Source: Marine Group II euryarchaeote MED-G33 (GTDB taxonomy: Archaea > Thermoplasmatota > Poseidoniia > Poseidoniales > Thalassarchaeaceae). From it: DNA of 21,038 nt. Shown here one piece after another: positions 1-7,691 of this stretch. Below the pieces are notes generated by a model, which saw only the letters and a program-made list of their open reading frames with translations, made no database searches and had not been told where the DNA came from. The translations under genes were made by a program, and so were the position numbers. Numbering within the stretch: position 1 is the stretch's first letter; each line of letters begins with the position of its first letter. The stretch covers positions 1 to 21,038 of the forward strand of contig CATISE010000164.1 of NCBI GenBank assembly GCA_949538655.1, written 5' to 3'.

Positions 1-1212
1 CATTGCACAATTTTCCTCACGGCATTGATGCTTTGCTCCGCCCTTTCGGGTTGCTTCGGAAACGAGGAAGGAATTGGGAACGAAGACGGCTTAGAGGTGG
101 AGTCTTTTGGGGCCTACAGCGTCGTCGCTCCAGTCGATACTGGAATCAATGTCTATCACGAGCGTTTCATCCTCAATGAAACATTACCTCAGTGGTTACT
201 GGATGGCCTCGGTGTGACAATGTGGTGTAACCTGACCATGAACGGGACCTGGCAAGAGCGATACGAAGCCGATGCACCCACATGCTGGGATGTCATTACT
301 GCGACTGACATCGTCTATTTCCCTGGGACTCGAATCATCGGGACTACACCGGATGATGACACCAACATTCCCATTCTTGATGATCCATCAGATGGTCACG
401 GTACGGCGGTAACAGGTGCCGTTCTCGATGCAAACCCTGATGCGATAATTTTCTTTGTGGAAGGTTTCAGTGATGCTGCGGTACTCGCTGCTGCAAACCA
501 ACCACTGGTCGATATCATCACAACTTCATTCGGACCGATTGGTAGCGTCCCAGTTCCTGGCATTGAAGATGCAACGCGCGTGGGTGTGGTTGAGAAAAAC
601 AAAGTTCACACCGGTGCTGCTGACAATACACCCTCACCAGCAGTTCAGGATTCCACAGCAGGGCCGCCATGGTCCATCGGTGTTTCTGGCTATGCTGAAG
701 AAGGGGACGACCAAAAGGAAACAATGAGTGGTTCGTATCCAGATATCGCTGCGGATTGGACACAGGTTTTGCCCAATCACGATGACATCGATGGCTATCA
801 TGAAACATCGGGAACATCATTTGCGACACCACGAACAGCTGGCGTTCTGAGTTTGATTTTGACACAACTTCGAGACCTTTCAGGTGACATGGGTTCCGGC
901 GCCTCAGAGGAACGTGGTGGTTTCTTGGTCAATGGAACCAATCTTTCGATTACAAACAGCCAACTGCGAGATGCGCTGAACCAGTCGGCTTGGTACCCTG
1001 GGTCTTCAACTTGGGACCCGACATCCGGCACCATGCCTATCTCTCCAATCGCACCCTGCACCCAGGTCGGTTGGGGTGTGGTGAACATGTCCAATGTTGA
1101 ACCTATTTTCAATCATCTTTCAGGCGTCGAATCCATGCCAGACCGCCCTGCAGATGTTGTCGCTTGTATGCAAGCAAATCAGGATATTCGTGAGGCCTAT
1201 TGGGGCGCGTAA
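1..1212 (+). CDS. Subtilisin-family (S8) serine protease lipoprotein, 5' end outside window
   Basis: Exported serine endopeptidase of the subtilase family, probably lipid-anchored on the outer face of the membrane. The frame is open from base 1, and the first codons already read as the hydrophobic core of a signal peptide (FLTALMLCSALSGCFG), so the true start lies just upstream; the ATG at 28 would cut the signal peptide in half. The lipobox is LSGC, with the Cys codon at 52-54. All three catalytic residues are visible: Asp in APVDTG (136-138), His in DGHGTAVTG (397-399) and Ser in GTSFATP (817-819). The Asp-to-His distance (87 residues) is much longer than in classical subtilisins (about 32); the insertion carries two cysteines that could form a disulfide. 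The signal peptide resembles that of the next gene. Family assignment is secure; substrate is unknown. Confidence 0.9.
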   Translation, partial: HCTIFLTALMLCSALSGCFGNEEGIGNEDGLEVESFGAYSVVAPVDTGINVYHERFILNETLPQWLLDGLGVTMWCNLTMNGTWQERYEADAPTCWDVITATDIVYFPGTRIIGTTPDDDTNIPILDDPSDGHGTAVTGAVLDANPDAIIFFVEGFSDAAVLAAANQPLVDIITTSFGPIGSVPVPGIEDATRVGVVEKNKVHTGAADNTPSPAVQDSTAGPPWSIGVSGYAEEGDDQKETMSGSYPDIAADWTQVLPNHDDIDGYHETSGTSFATPRTAGVLSLILTQLRDLSGDMGSGASEERGGFLVNGTNLSITNSQLRDALNQSAWYPGSSTWDPTSGTMPISPIAPCTQVGWGVVNMSNVEPIFNHLSGVESMPDRPADVVACMQANQDIREAYWGA

Positions 1213-1228
1213 AATCCCATAAAATACT

Positions 1229-1248
1229 GTTTTCTTGCGTTTTTTACA
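1229..1248 (+). terminator. T-rich tract after the protease gene
   Basis: A T-rich stretch with a run of six T at 1240-1245 begins about 20 bases after the protease stop codon. Archaeal RNA polymerase commonly terminates at oligo-T without needing a hairpin, so this is a plausible terminator. The same AT-rich DNA could instead hold the TATA element of the next gene. Confidence 0.35.
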
Positions 1249-1272
1249 AAACCGTTGGATTGAAGCGGAGAA

Positions 1273-1292
1273 CCCGGCCCCATAGGGCCGGG
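1273..1292 (+). promoter_or_regulatory. Perfect GC hairpin abutting the start of the Asp-box gene
   Basis: Inverted repeat CCCGGCCC-CATA-GGGCCGGG: eight perfect G/C pairs with a four-base loop. Its 3' arm ends in the G run that serves as the only Shine-Dalgarno-like sequence (1290-1294) for the next gene, so folding would sequester that site. It could be a translational control element or, less likely, a terminator, since no T run follows. The structure is seen directly; the function is inferred. Confidence 0.5.
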
Positions 1293-1300
1293 GGATGACC

Positions 1301-2767
1301 ATGGGTCGGATGCAGTTTGCAATTTCGCTAACCCTCCTCATGCTGTGTTCCGTTCTCTCCGGTTGCTTTGGCTCAGAGGAGGAGCCCACCCTTGTAGAAC
1401 CATCTCCCTTCGACTTCGATCGACCGATCTCAAATACCACTTGGTACCACTATAGTGGCGGTGTGGATGCACTCAATCAGACCGCAGTTCTCGAGGCGAA
1501 TATCACTGTGAATCTAACAGGGGATAATACGCCTTACTGGACTGCAGGGTCATACTACGGAATCGGTTTGAGTACCTTTGAGCCTACGATCGGCATCACC
1601 TCTGACGATAATCTCTACATGACCAGTTGGGGCAATGGCGCATCGGGTTCTACAGCCATCGTACAATGCTCGGGTCTCATCGAAATGTCAAATCTATCCG
1701 ACTATTCTTGTGTGGATGTATACGACCCGCCATTGTTGCCTGTTGCGAACAGCAACGATCCGTATGTCTATGTTGACAAATGGACCGACCGGATCATGAA
1801 ATTCGACATGCATGCTCTATTGGGGATGACGGTTGAGTGGTCCGACAATGAAGGCGCTTCTTGGTCCGTCCCAACAGTAGCAACAGATATTCGCTCAGTA
1901 CAAGATCATCAAACCATCACTTCTGCACCTTATCCTGCTGCATTGCATCCAACAACGTGGGTCTTTTGCATCAATGGAAATGCACCCCATCCCTTGTGTT
2001 CAACCAGTTTTGATGGTGGCAATACATGGAGTCCAGAAGTATCAGGCGCCCCAATCAATTGCCAAAGTGGTGGTTTAACCGCCCATCTTGAAGGGGGAGA
2101 AAATGGCAATTTCTACCGCGGGAATGCGGGTTGTAATGGTGAAGGGTATTCAATTTACAGAAGCACAAATGGTGGAATCACATGGACTGAACATCCATTG
2201 CCCACCGACGTTTCTGGGACTGCAGATACTTGGAATGCAGAAGAAGCTCAAGTCGCCGTTGATGACGACGATAACGTGCATGCCATGTGGATGGGTTCCG
2301 ATAACATGCCCTACTATGCTTATTCCTTAGACGAAGGAAACTCATGGAGTGAGGCGATGATGATTGCACCTCCAACGAATTTAGTCGGTACTGGATTCCC
2401 AGTTGTGACTGCCGGTGCAGGTGGCAAAGTTGCCTTTGGATACGTTGCTGATTCGGGTGGTGATACTTGGAACGCTTACCTCACCATTGTGACCGATGCG
2501 TTTGGAGATGCACCTCTGTTCACCACCGTTCAACTCAATCAACCCGGGGATCCAATCGCTACTGAAGCGGGATGTGGGTACAACCGGTGTGGTGGTCTGG
2601 GTGATTTCCTCGATATGGCTGTCGATCAGCATGGCCGCCCATGGTTTGGACTATCACACAATTTACAAGACATCGGAATCTTTGCGACGACAATTGAGGG
2701 GCCAACACTGCGTGGAAACATGGCCGAATTAACAGTGATGCCAGCAGGTGGCTTTGAAACACTCTGA
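1301..2767 (+). CDS. Exported Asp-box (BNR/sialidase-like) beta-propeller lipoprotein
   Basis: Predicted surface lipoprotein of 488 residues. The N-terminus MGRMQFAISLTLLMLCSVLS is a signal peptide followed by GC, giving a lipobox LSGC. At least four Asp-box motifs (S-x-D-x-G-x-x-W) are visible: SDNEGASW (about 1840-1865), SFDGGNTW (about 2007-2031), STNGGITW (about 2162-2186) and SLDEGNSW (about 2325-2349). Such motifs mark sialidase-like beta-propellers. No FRIP motif or clear arginine triad was found, so enzymatic sialidase activity should not be assumed; a binding or structural propeller is as likely. The frame also has ATGs at 1295 and 1310. I prefer 1301 because the G run at 1290-1294 then sits six bases upstream and the Arg is kept in the signal peptide. 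It follows the protease in the same direction. Confidence 0.8.
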   Translation: MGRMQFAISLTLLMLCSVLSGCFGSEEEPTLVEPSPFDFDRPISNTTWYHYSGGVDALNQTAVLEANITVNLTGDNTPYWTAGSYYGIGLSTFEPTIGITSDDNLYMTSWGNGASGSTAIVQCSGLIEMSNLSDYSCVDVYDPPLLPVANSNDPYVYVDKWTDRIMKFDMHALLGMTVEWSDNEGASWSVPTVATDIRSVQDHQTITSAPYPAALHPTTWVFCINGNAPHPLCSTSFDGGNTWSPEVSGAPINCQSGGLTAHLEGGENGNFYRGNAGCNGEGYSIYRSTNGGITWTEHPLPTDVSGTADTWNAEEAQVAVDDDDNVHAMWMGSDNMPYYAYSLDEGNSWSEAMMIAPPTNLVGTGFPVVTAGAGGKVAFGYVADSGGDTWNAYLTIVTDAFGDAPLFTTVQLNQPGDPIATEAGCGYNRCGGLGDFLDMAVDQHGRPWFGLSHNLQDIGIFATTIEGPTLRGNMAELTVMPAGGFETL

Positions 2768-2776
2768 GGTGAAAAT

Positions 2777-4036
2777 ATGGTCGGCCATGACAGGGTAGTT
2801 CGCGACAATGTCCATCGAGACATTGTATTGGATGACGACATCAGTCGTTTGGTCGATACTCGGACTTTTCAACGTCTACGCGATGTCAAACAATTGGCGA
2901 CTTGTCACTATGTTTTTCCAACGGCAACCCACACTCGCTTTGTCCACAGTCTGGGTGCACAACATTTGGCCGGTGTTTTATTGGAGCATTTGGAAAAAGT
3001 CAATCCTGGTCGAATCTCACCTGAAGATGCACGTTTGGTTCGATATGCCGCACTTTTGCACGACATTGGCCACCCACCGTTCAGCCACGCTCTAGAGAAT
3101 GACCGAGTGTTTGCCAATTATCATCACCATGAAAAGTGGGGACGAATGATTCTCGAAGATCCAGATAACGACCTTCGCCAAGTTCTCATCGAATTGGTCG
3201 GTGAAGATGGCCTCGAACGCATGTTTTCGATTTTAGATGGGACTTGTGAGTTCCCCGTTCTCCATGAAATTGTGAGCAGTCAGTTGGATGTAGATCGTCT
3301 TGATTATCTCATGCGTGACCAAATCAACACAGGAGCCAAGATTGGCACCTTCGATGTATTCCGCATCTTCCGCTCTCTGCGAATTGGCGAAGATGGACAT
3401 CTCACCGTCACGAGTAGTGGCGTCGCTGAAGTCGAATCTTATCTGATGATGCGTTACCACATGTATCACAATGTCTACTTCCACAAGTTGAACGCTCTGA
3501 CAACAGCCTATGTCATCCGCGCCCTCGTGCGCGCACGCGATTTGGTCCTCGATGGAAAGATGACCGTAAGCGTACGAATGAATCGAATGTTGACGGATGA
3601 GAATCTCTCCGTCCGCGATTACCTTGCATTGACCGACAGCCTCATTCAGGCTGAACTGACAGCTTTTGTGACCCACGATGATCACCTTCTTTCAAAGTGG
3701 GCCACTTTACTTGCCAGTCGCTCAGGAATGCACAAGAGCGTCCGCGTTCGCAACCTCACCGAAGTTGCTTTCTGGGGCGCCAAGGGCAAGGTTGAGCAAA
3801 TTCTCACCGATGCTGGGTATGACCCGGAAGAGGACATGATTGTCACACGTGTAAGTAAGGAGGGATACAGACCCTACACAGATGGAATCCATATCGAAGG
3901 TGGACGTGACATAATCGAGGTCAGTACACTGGTTGCAAGCATCACAGCGCCCCTAAATCACATCCTATTATTCGTTCCCAAAGAATGCCGTGAACCTGCT
4001 GAGGATGCCATCCGACAAGCGATGGCCGGCGAGTGA
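2777..4036 (+). CDS. HD-domain phosphohydrolase, SAMHD1/dNTPase-like (COG1078 type)
   Basis: Cytosolic metal-dependent phosphohydrolase, 419 residues, full length. The HD metal-binding set is complete: His57 in TRFVHSLG, His95-Asp96 in LLHDIGHPPFSH and Asp173 in the LDVDRLDYLMRD motif, matching the layout of SAMHD1-like dNTP triphosphohydrolases. The family hydrolyses nucleoside or deoxynucleoside triphosphates or related phosphoesters; the exact substrate cannot be read from sequence. The start is well supported: GAGGTGA at 2766-2772 ends four bases before the ATG and overlaps the stop of the upstream gene, which implies co-transcription or translational coupling with the Asp-box lipoprotein, although the functions seem unrelated. 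There is no signal peptide or membrane segment. Confidence 0.88.
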   Translation: MVGHDRVVRDNVHRDIVLDDDISRLVDTRTFQRLRDVKQLATCHYVFPTATHTRFVHSLGAQHLAGVLLEHLEKVNPGRISPEDARLVRYAALLHDIGHPPFSHALENDRVFANYHHHEKWGRMILEDPDNDLRQVLIELVGEDGLERMFSILDGTCEFPVLHEIVSSQLDVDRLDYLMRDQINTGAKIGTFDVFRIFRSLRIGEDGHLTVTSSGVAEVESYLMMRYHMYHNVYFHKLNALTTAYVIRALVRARDLVLDGKMTVSVRMNRMLTDENLSVRDYLALTDSLIQAELTAFVTHDDHLLSKWATLLASRSGMHKSVRVRNLTEVAFWGAKGKVEQILTDAGYDPEEDMIVTRVSKEGYRPYTDGIHIEGGRDIIEVSTLVASITAPLNHILLFVPKECREPAEDAIRQAMAGE

Positions 4037-4070
4037 AGGCTGAAGTGCTACGGCGTCGCCGCCACACACA

Positions 4071-4145
4071 GGACCCCTAGCTTAGTCTGGTCAGAGCGCC
4101 TGGCTCATAACCAGGTGGTCACTGGTTCAAATCCGGTGGGGTCCA
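4071..4145 (+). tRNA. tRNA with CAT anticodon (elongator Met, or Ile2)
   Basis: A complete cloverleaf of 75 bases: acceptor GGACCCC (4071-4077) with GGGGTCC (4138-4144), D arm GCTT/GAGC, anticodon stem CCTGG/CCAGG with loop CTCATAA, anticodon CAT at 4106-4108, variable loop TGGTC, T arm ACTGG-TTCAAAT-CCGGT, discriminator A4145. No intron is present. The CCA end is not fully encoded (CCT follows). The three G:C pairs of an initiator anticodon stem are absent, so it is not the initiator. CAT could be elongator Met, or Ile2 whose C34 is modified to agmatidine; sequence alone does not decide. Confidence 0.93.
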
Positions 4146-4199
4146 CCTAATTGACACGAACCCTCTTGAACAAAGTCATACGACCGAAGGTCGATGTCG

Positions 4200-5282
4200 A
4201 TGCCGAGACGGACACTTGTCCTCGCCGCCATTCTTCTATTGTCGATGTGTTCAGTACCATCAATTTCAGCTCAAGACAGTCCCCTTCCCGGGATTGAAAT
4301 CACCTGTGTCAATGAAGAGAACTCGCTGGATTTAGAGGTCATTTCGGGCAACGCGCAAGCAATCGCCATCTGCACAATTGAAAACCCATCCTCATTCAAT
4401 GAGGAGATCGAAATCGAGTACGATGGAGATGGCCTTTCAGTAGCCGGTCCTGAATCACTCACATTGGCGGCGGGAGATGAGCAAACCATCCAGATTGCAG
4501 TGTCCAGCGATTCACTGGCATCTACCATCTACAATATGACTGTCAGCGTTCAAGTCACATCGGTTCAGGGGACTCCCGAAGATTGGGCTACTTTCCTACA
4601 ACTTTTTTTACCATCTGATGAAGCAAACATCGTCGCGCAGGTGGCAGAGTTTGTCGATTTACGTGTATCCTCTCAACCCAGTTCAATGATCCTCTCTTCC
4701 GAACTCATGCAACCCATGTCGGCCAGTGTCATCGTGACCAATGATGGCAATGTCGATGATGATGTGACTGTGACCATCCAAAATTCAGCCATTCTCAATG
4801 AGAGGGATATCGGTTGGAACATCACGAGTAGCGGGGAGGGTAACACCATCAATTCAGGGGGTGGGTCAGAGACATACACGATTCGATTCAATCCCAATCC
4901 GAACATGCAAGAGGAGTCATTTTCAGTTGTGATCCGAGTCAAATCAAATGTGGACAATTCAGAATCAGTTGATGTGACATTGGTGATCAACACAACTGCA
5001 CCAGAGGAAAGTGTACTCGATTTGACCGCAATGAACATCCCCTCGTGGGCCTATGCTGCAGCGGGAACTCTCGCACTGTTGTTTGTTCTGGCAATTGTAA
5101 GGAGTGTCACCAAGCGTGCCAAAAAGGCCTCCAAATCCTATCTGGATGAGTTGGATGGAATCGAAGAAGATTTTGAAGATGAAGATGAAGATTTTGAAGA
5201 AGACTTCGAACTCGAAGATTTGGATGATGATCTCGACGATTTAGACGATGAACTCGATGACCTCGACGATTTCGAATTCTGA
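4200..5282 (+). CDS. Membrane-anchored Ig-like surface protein with highly acidic cytoplasmic tail
   Basis: About 360 residues, function not recognised. Order: signal peptide (MPRRTLVLAAILLLSMCSVP, likely cleaved after SISA), two Ig/NEW3-like beta-sandwich domains (the second starting around VDLRVSSQPS, with the NDGNVDDDVTVT pattern common to such domains), one membrane helix near SWAYAAAGTLALLFVLAIV (nt about 5043-5100), a basic stop-transfer segment (KRAKKASKS) and a tail of about 45 residues composed almost only of Asp, Glu, Leu and Phe. Topology is therefore domain outside, tail inside. ATGs lie at 4194 and 4200; 4200 gives better spacing from the purine stretch at 4186-4191. The first domain resembles that of the next gene, so the pair looks like a tandem duplication. 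The tail could dock basic proteins or nucleic-acid-binding partners, which is inference. Confidence 0.75.
   Translation: MPRRTLVLAAILLLSMCSVPSISAQDSPLPGIEITCVNEENSLDLEVISGNAQAIAICTIENPSSFNEEIEIEYDGDGLSVAGPESLTLAAGDEQTIQIAVSSDSLASTIYNMTVSVQVTSVQGTPEDWATFLQLFLPSDEANIVAQVAEFVDLRVSSQPSSMILSSELMQPMSASVIVTNDGNVDDDVTVTIQNSAILNERDIGWNITSSGEGNTINSGGGSETYTIRFNPNPNMQEESFSVVIRVKSNVDNSESVDVTLVINTTAPEESVLDLTAMNIPSWAYAAAGTLALLFVLAIVRSVTKRAKKASKSYLDELDGIEEDFEDEDEDFEEDFELEDLDDDLDDLDDELDDLDDFEF
5155..5279 (+). repeat. Low-complexity acidic codon repeat (Asp/Glu-rich tail)
   Basis: Imperfect repeats of GAY/GAR codons broken by Leu or Phe codons, ending in LDDDLDDLDDELDDLDDFEF. It is translated as the cytoplasmic tail of the surrounding gene. 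Repeats of this sort change length easily by slippage. Confidence 0.8.
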
Positions 5283-5348
5283 TGCCTGCGTGCATCGATT
5301 CAACCTCAACCTGCGAACGCTTATGTAGGCCTGAGGGGCAGGGCACCT

Positions 5349-6296
5349 ATGGTGGAACCCGTGAAATCCGTCTTTCGAATGACCCTGCTGATTGCAATTT
5401 ACGTCCTAAGTACTTGGGCTGGCACAGTCGATAACGCTGAAGCCCAAATCAACCCGGACATCAGTTTGACCTGCTCACCGACTGCGATTGAAATCGAAGT
5501 CGCTCCTGGTGACACACGAATCGGTACCACTTATTGTGAAGCTCAGAACCCTACCCTGTATGTTGAGAAAGTCAACATTCAGATCACCGCAGCTGGTCTT
5601 ACCTACGCTGCTCCAGGTTCCATCACTGTAGCCGCTGGTGACACCACCACCTTCGAAGTGGTTGTGCGCGGCGAAGACCAAATGGCAGAAGGAAGCCGTC
5701 AGGTGACCATTTCAGCCCGTGTTGATCAGGCCAATGGCGCACCATGCCCTACTTGCACATCACAGACAACCAGTCTGGTTGTTGTTGTCAAGCAGTTCCC
5801 AATGCTCCGCATTCAGGCTGACGAACCCTTCAAGCAATTGCGACCCAAGGTCGACTACATCTTTGAATTCGGTATCTACAACGACGGTAACAACCGTGAC
5901 CAGTTCATCATCTCAGTGAACAACCGAGATGACTTGGCTGATGCTGGCTTCCAGATTTCATTGCCAGAAGTTAACACTTGGATCGAGTCCAAGGCACCAC
6001 CTGTGAAGATGCGTGTCATGATGCGAACCCCAAAGAAGCAGGGTTGGTCAGACCACTACTACCAGTTGGACTTCCGCACCACTTCAGAACACTCGATTCG
6101 TAGCGGTGGCGTCGAAATGTCACAGACTCAGATGGTCACACTCTACATCCGCGGCGTCTACTTGCCCGGCTTCGAACTCTTCTCGAGTTTGATGATGTTG
6201 GGTCTAGCGGCCGCATTTGTGGGCAAGCGGCGTAACGAGGATTACGGTGAAGAGACAGCAGATGTGCCCAGTCCACCGTTTGAACCGTTATTCTGA
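5349..6296 (+). CDS. Membrane-anchored Ig-like surface protein, paralogue of the preceding gene
   Basis: A 315-residue envelope protein, function not recognised. It has an N-terminal signal sequence (hydrophobic core MTLLIAIYVLSTWAG, likely cleavage after AEA), an Ig-like domain with the pattern DISLTCSP...TTYCEAQNP...TYAAPGSITVAAGD, then a second beta-rich domain with FGIYNDGNNRDQF (NEW3-like), one C-terminal membrane helix (FELFSSLMMLGLAAAFVG), a basic stop KRR and a short acidic tail. The first domain lines up with the preceding gene: two cysteines at matching places (LTC / TYC here, ITC / AIC there) and the shared turn (V)AAGD / LAAGD. The gap between the two genes is 66 bases, so one operon is likely. 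An in-frame GTG at 5361 would also keep the signal peptide. Confidence 0.75.
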   Translation: MVEPVKSVFRMTLLIAIYVLSTWAGTVDNAEAQINPDISLTCSPTAIEIEVAPGDTRIGTTYCEAQNPTLYVEKVNIQITAAGLTYAAPGSITVAAGDTTTFEVVVRGEDQMAEGSRQVTISARVDQANGAPCPTCTSQTTSLVVVVKQFPMLRIQADEPFKQLRPKVDYIFEFGIYNDGNNRDQFIISVNNRDDLADAGFQISLPEVNTWIESKAPPVKMRVMMRTPKKQGWSDHYYQLDFRTTSEHSIRSGGVEMSQTQMVTLYIRGVYLPGFELFSSLMMLGLAAAFVGKRRNEDYGEETADVPSPPFEPLF

Positions 6297-6313
6297 CGGT
6301 AATTTCAATCCGC

Positions 6314-6350
6314 CCCACAATGTGGGCCTGTTGCCCATTTCAGGCAACGG
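6314..6350 (+). terminator. Two adjacent hairpins between surface-protein genes
   Basis: First hairpin: CCCAC-AAT-GTGGG at 6314-6326. Second: an eight-pair stem CTGTTGCC / GGCAACGG (6328-6335 with 6343-6350, one G-U pair) with a seven-base loop. They begin 18 bases after a stop codon and only a weak TTT follows. They could be a terminator, an mRNA 3'-end stabiliser or a processing site; archaeal termination usually depends on T runs, so the terminator call is tentative. Confidence 0.4.
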
Positions 6351-6383
6351 TTTGATAACCCCAAGCCGGATGAACACCTCGTA

Positions 6384-6390
6384 GAGGTGA
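6384..6390 (+). promoter_or_regulatory. Shine-Dalgarno site GAGGTGA that sets the start at 6396
   Basis: GAGGTGA, complementary to the archaeal 16S 3' end, lies five bases before ATG 6396. The longer frame from GTG 6387 would start inside this site, so 6396 is the better start. The identical heptamer precedes the HD-domain gene. Confidence 0.7.
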
Positions 6391-6395
6391 ACCCT

Positions 6396-7691
6396 ATGTC
6401 AGGCGGACTACTTGAAAAGGCCAAGCAGGTAAGTGGAGATTCGGACGATGATGTCGGTGCTGCAGCGGATGAGGTGATCGCTAAATCACTGGATCCTGTG
6501 GGGTCATCTGCACCATTCGGTCTTAGCGGTTCTACAGCAAGAACTGCAGGATTCGGATTGTTTGGATTATCGTTGGCAGCAATTTTCGCTTTGCCATACA
6601 TGGATTGGTTCCCATTCTTTGGATGGGTAGTCCTCGGTATGTTGGTTGCTTCCGGTTATCTCACATCGATTTATGTTAAATTCGGAATGAATTCAGGATC
6701 CTCAGTTCGTCCAGTACAATGGTCAGCAATTGTTGTTGGGTGGCTTGTCTTGTCAAGCGGCGTCTGGATGATTGGTATGGAAACAGATTCCGGGGGGATC
6801 CTTCTCACCGACGGCCAAGTACACGAAGATGACAATACCGTGACCCTGATGCTTAGACACAGCAGTGGTAGTCTCTTGGGCAGCACCTGGGAGGGTGGAA
6901 ATGTCGACGTGAGTGTTACCCAAGATGGTTTGGAAACATGGAGCGGTGCAATCAATGTGATGATGAATCAAGAAGACATGATTGGGCCATATGGAATCCT
7001 CACTTTGCAAATTAGTGATTTTTACGCGGATAGCGCCATTCAAATTGATGGATTTACATCATTGGGCCTGGTCAACACCGTTGAACACCCTTACACTGTC
7101 TCAGTGACACTAGACGGCGAAACGACCACACAGGTGTTGCCGACACTCGAACTCGCTCGCAATATCGATGATGTGGATGAAGAGGCATACGGCCAAGTTG
7201 GTGACAACAATTGCGAAGCAGGTTACACTACGTGTGTAGAATATGTTGAGATTCGCGGCTGGGTCGGTATGGGAATAGAAAGCGCCGATGAAGATACAAC
7301 CCCAATACGAGTACGAGCTGATTACACCCTCGACATGTCATTTGGGCTTGATGGTGAAGAGAGTTCGATCGATCAGAAAACAATCACTGTCTCTGGAACT
7401 GAAGCTAGTTGGGACGCTGGTGACTGTGCAGGTGGGAGTATGGATATCACCGTAGACAACTCTGGATTCATATTCAAGTGTAACTCTCAGTACCAGTTTT
7501 CGCCAGATGTTGCATTGAGTGACAGCAATGGTGATCGCGAATACGGATGCTATGCACTTACACTGATTGCAACACAGGAAGGTACTGAAGTTGCTTCGTC
7601 AACCAGCTATTACATGTTTGAGCACGATTCGTCCTCGAGTGAGGGTGAAACCTATCATTCGGAGACCTTTGAATCAACTGAGTCTTGCTGA
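6396..7691 (+). CDS. Unrecognised membrane protein: three N-terminal helices plus external domain
   Basis: 431 residues; I do not recognise the family. There is no cleavable signal. The first 45 residues are polar and probably cytoplasmic (LLEKAKQVSGDSDDDVGAA). Three hydrophobic segments follow: FGLFGLSLAAIFALPYM, FFGWVVLGMLVASGYLTSIY and WSAIVVGWLVLSSGVWMIGM. The remaining roughly 300 residues are Asp/Ser/Thr-rich with beta-strand patterning, and the odd number of helices puts them outside. Several cysteines in this part (NNCEAGYTTC, GDCAGG, FKCNSQ, YGCYAL, TESC) suggest disulfides. The start follows from the Shine-Dalgarno site just upstream. The stop codon directly touches the stop of the next gene, which is on the opposite strand. 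A membrane-linked envelope role is the most that can be said. Confidence 0.72.
   Translation: MSGGLLEKAKQVSGDSDDDVGAAADEVIAKSLDPVGSSAPFGLSGSTARTAGFGLFGLSLAAIFALPYMDWFPFFGWVVLGMLVASGYLTSIYVKFGMNSGSSVRPVQWSAIVVGWLVLSSGVWMIGMETDSGGILLTDGQVHEDDNTVTLMLRHSSGSLLGSTWEGGNVDVSVTQDGLETWSGAINVMMNQEDMIGPYGILTLQISDFYADSAIQIDGFTSLGLVNTVEHPYTVSVTLDGETTTQVLPTLELARNIDDVDEEAYGQVGDNNCEAGYTTCVEYVEIRGWVGMGIESADEDTTPIRVRADYTLDMSFGLDGEESSIDQKTITVSGTEASWDAGDCAGGSMDITVDNSGFIFKCNSQYQFSPDVALSDSNGDREYGCYALTLIATQEGTEVASSTSYYMFEHDSSSSEGETYHSETFESTESC

Noticed and set aside
1301..2767. Active sialidase
   Set aside because: Asp boxes are present, but no FRIP motif or clear catalytic arginine triad was found, so only a sialidase-like propeller is claimed.
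3233..3685. 150-residue minus-strand frame inside the HD-domain gene
   Set aside because: The plus strand encodes a complete, conserved HD phosphohydrolase over the same bases; the minus frame has no motifs or ribosome site.
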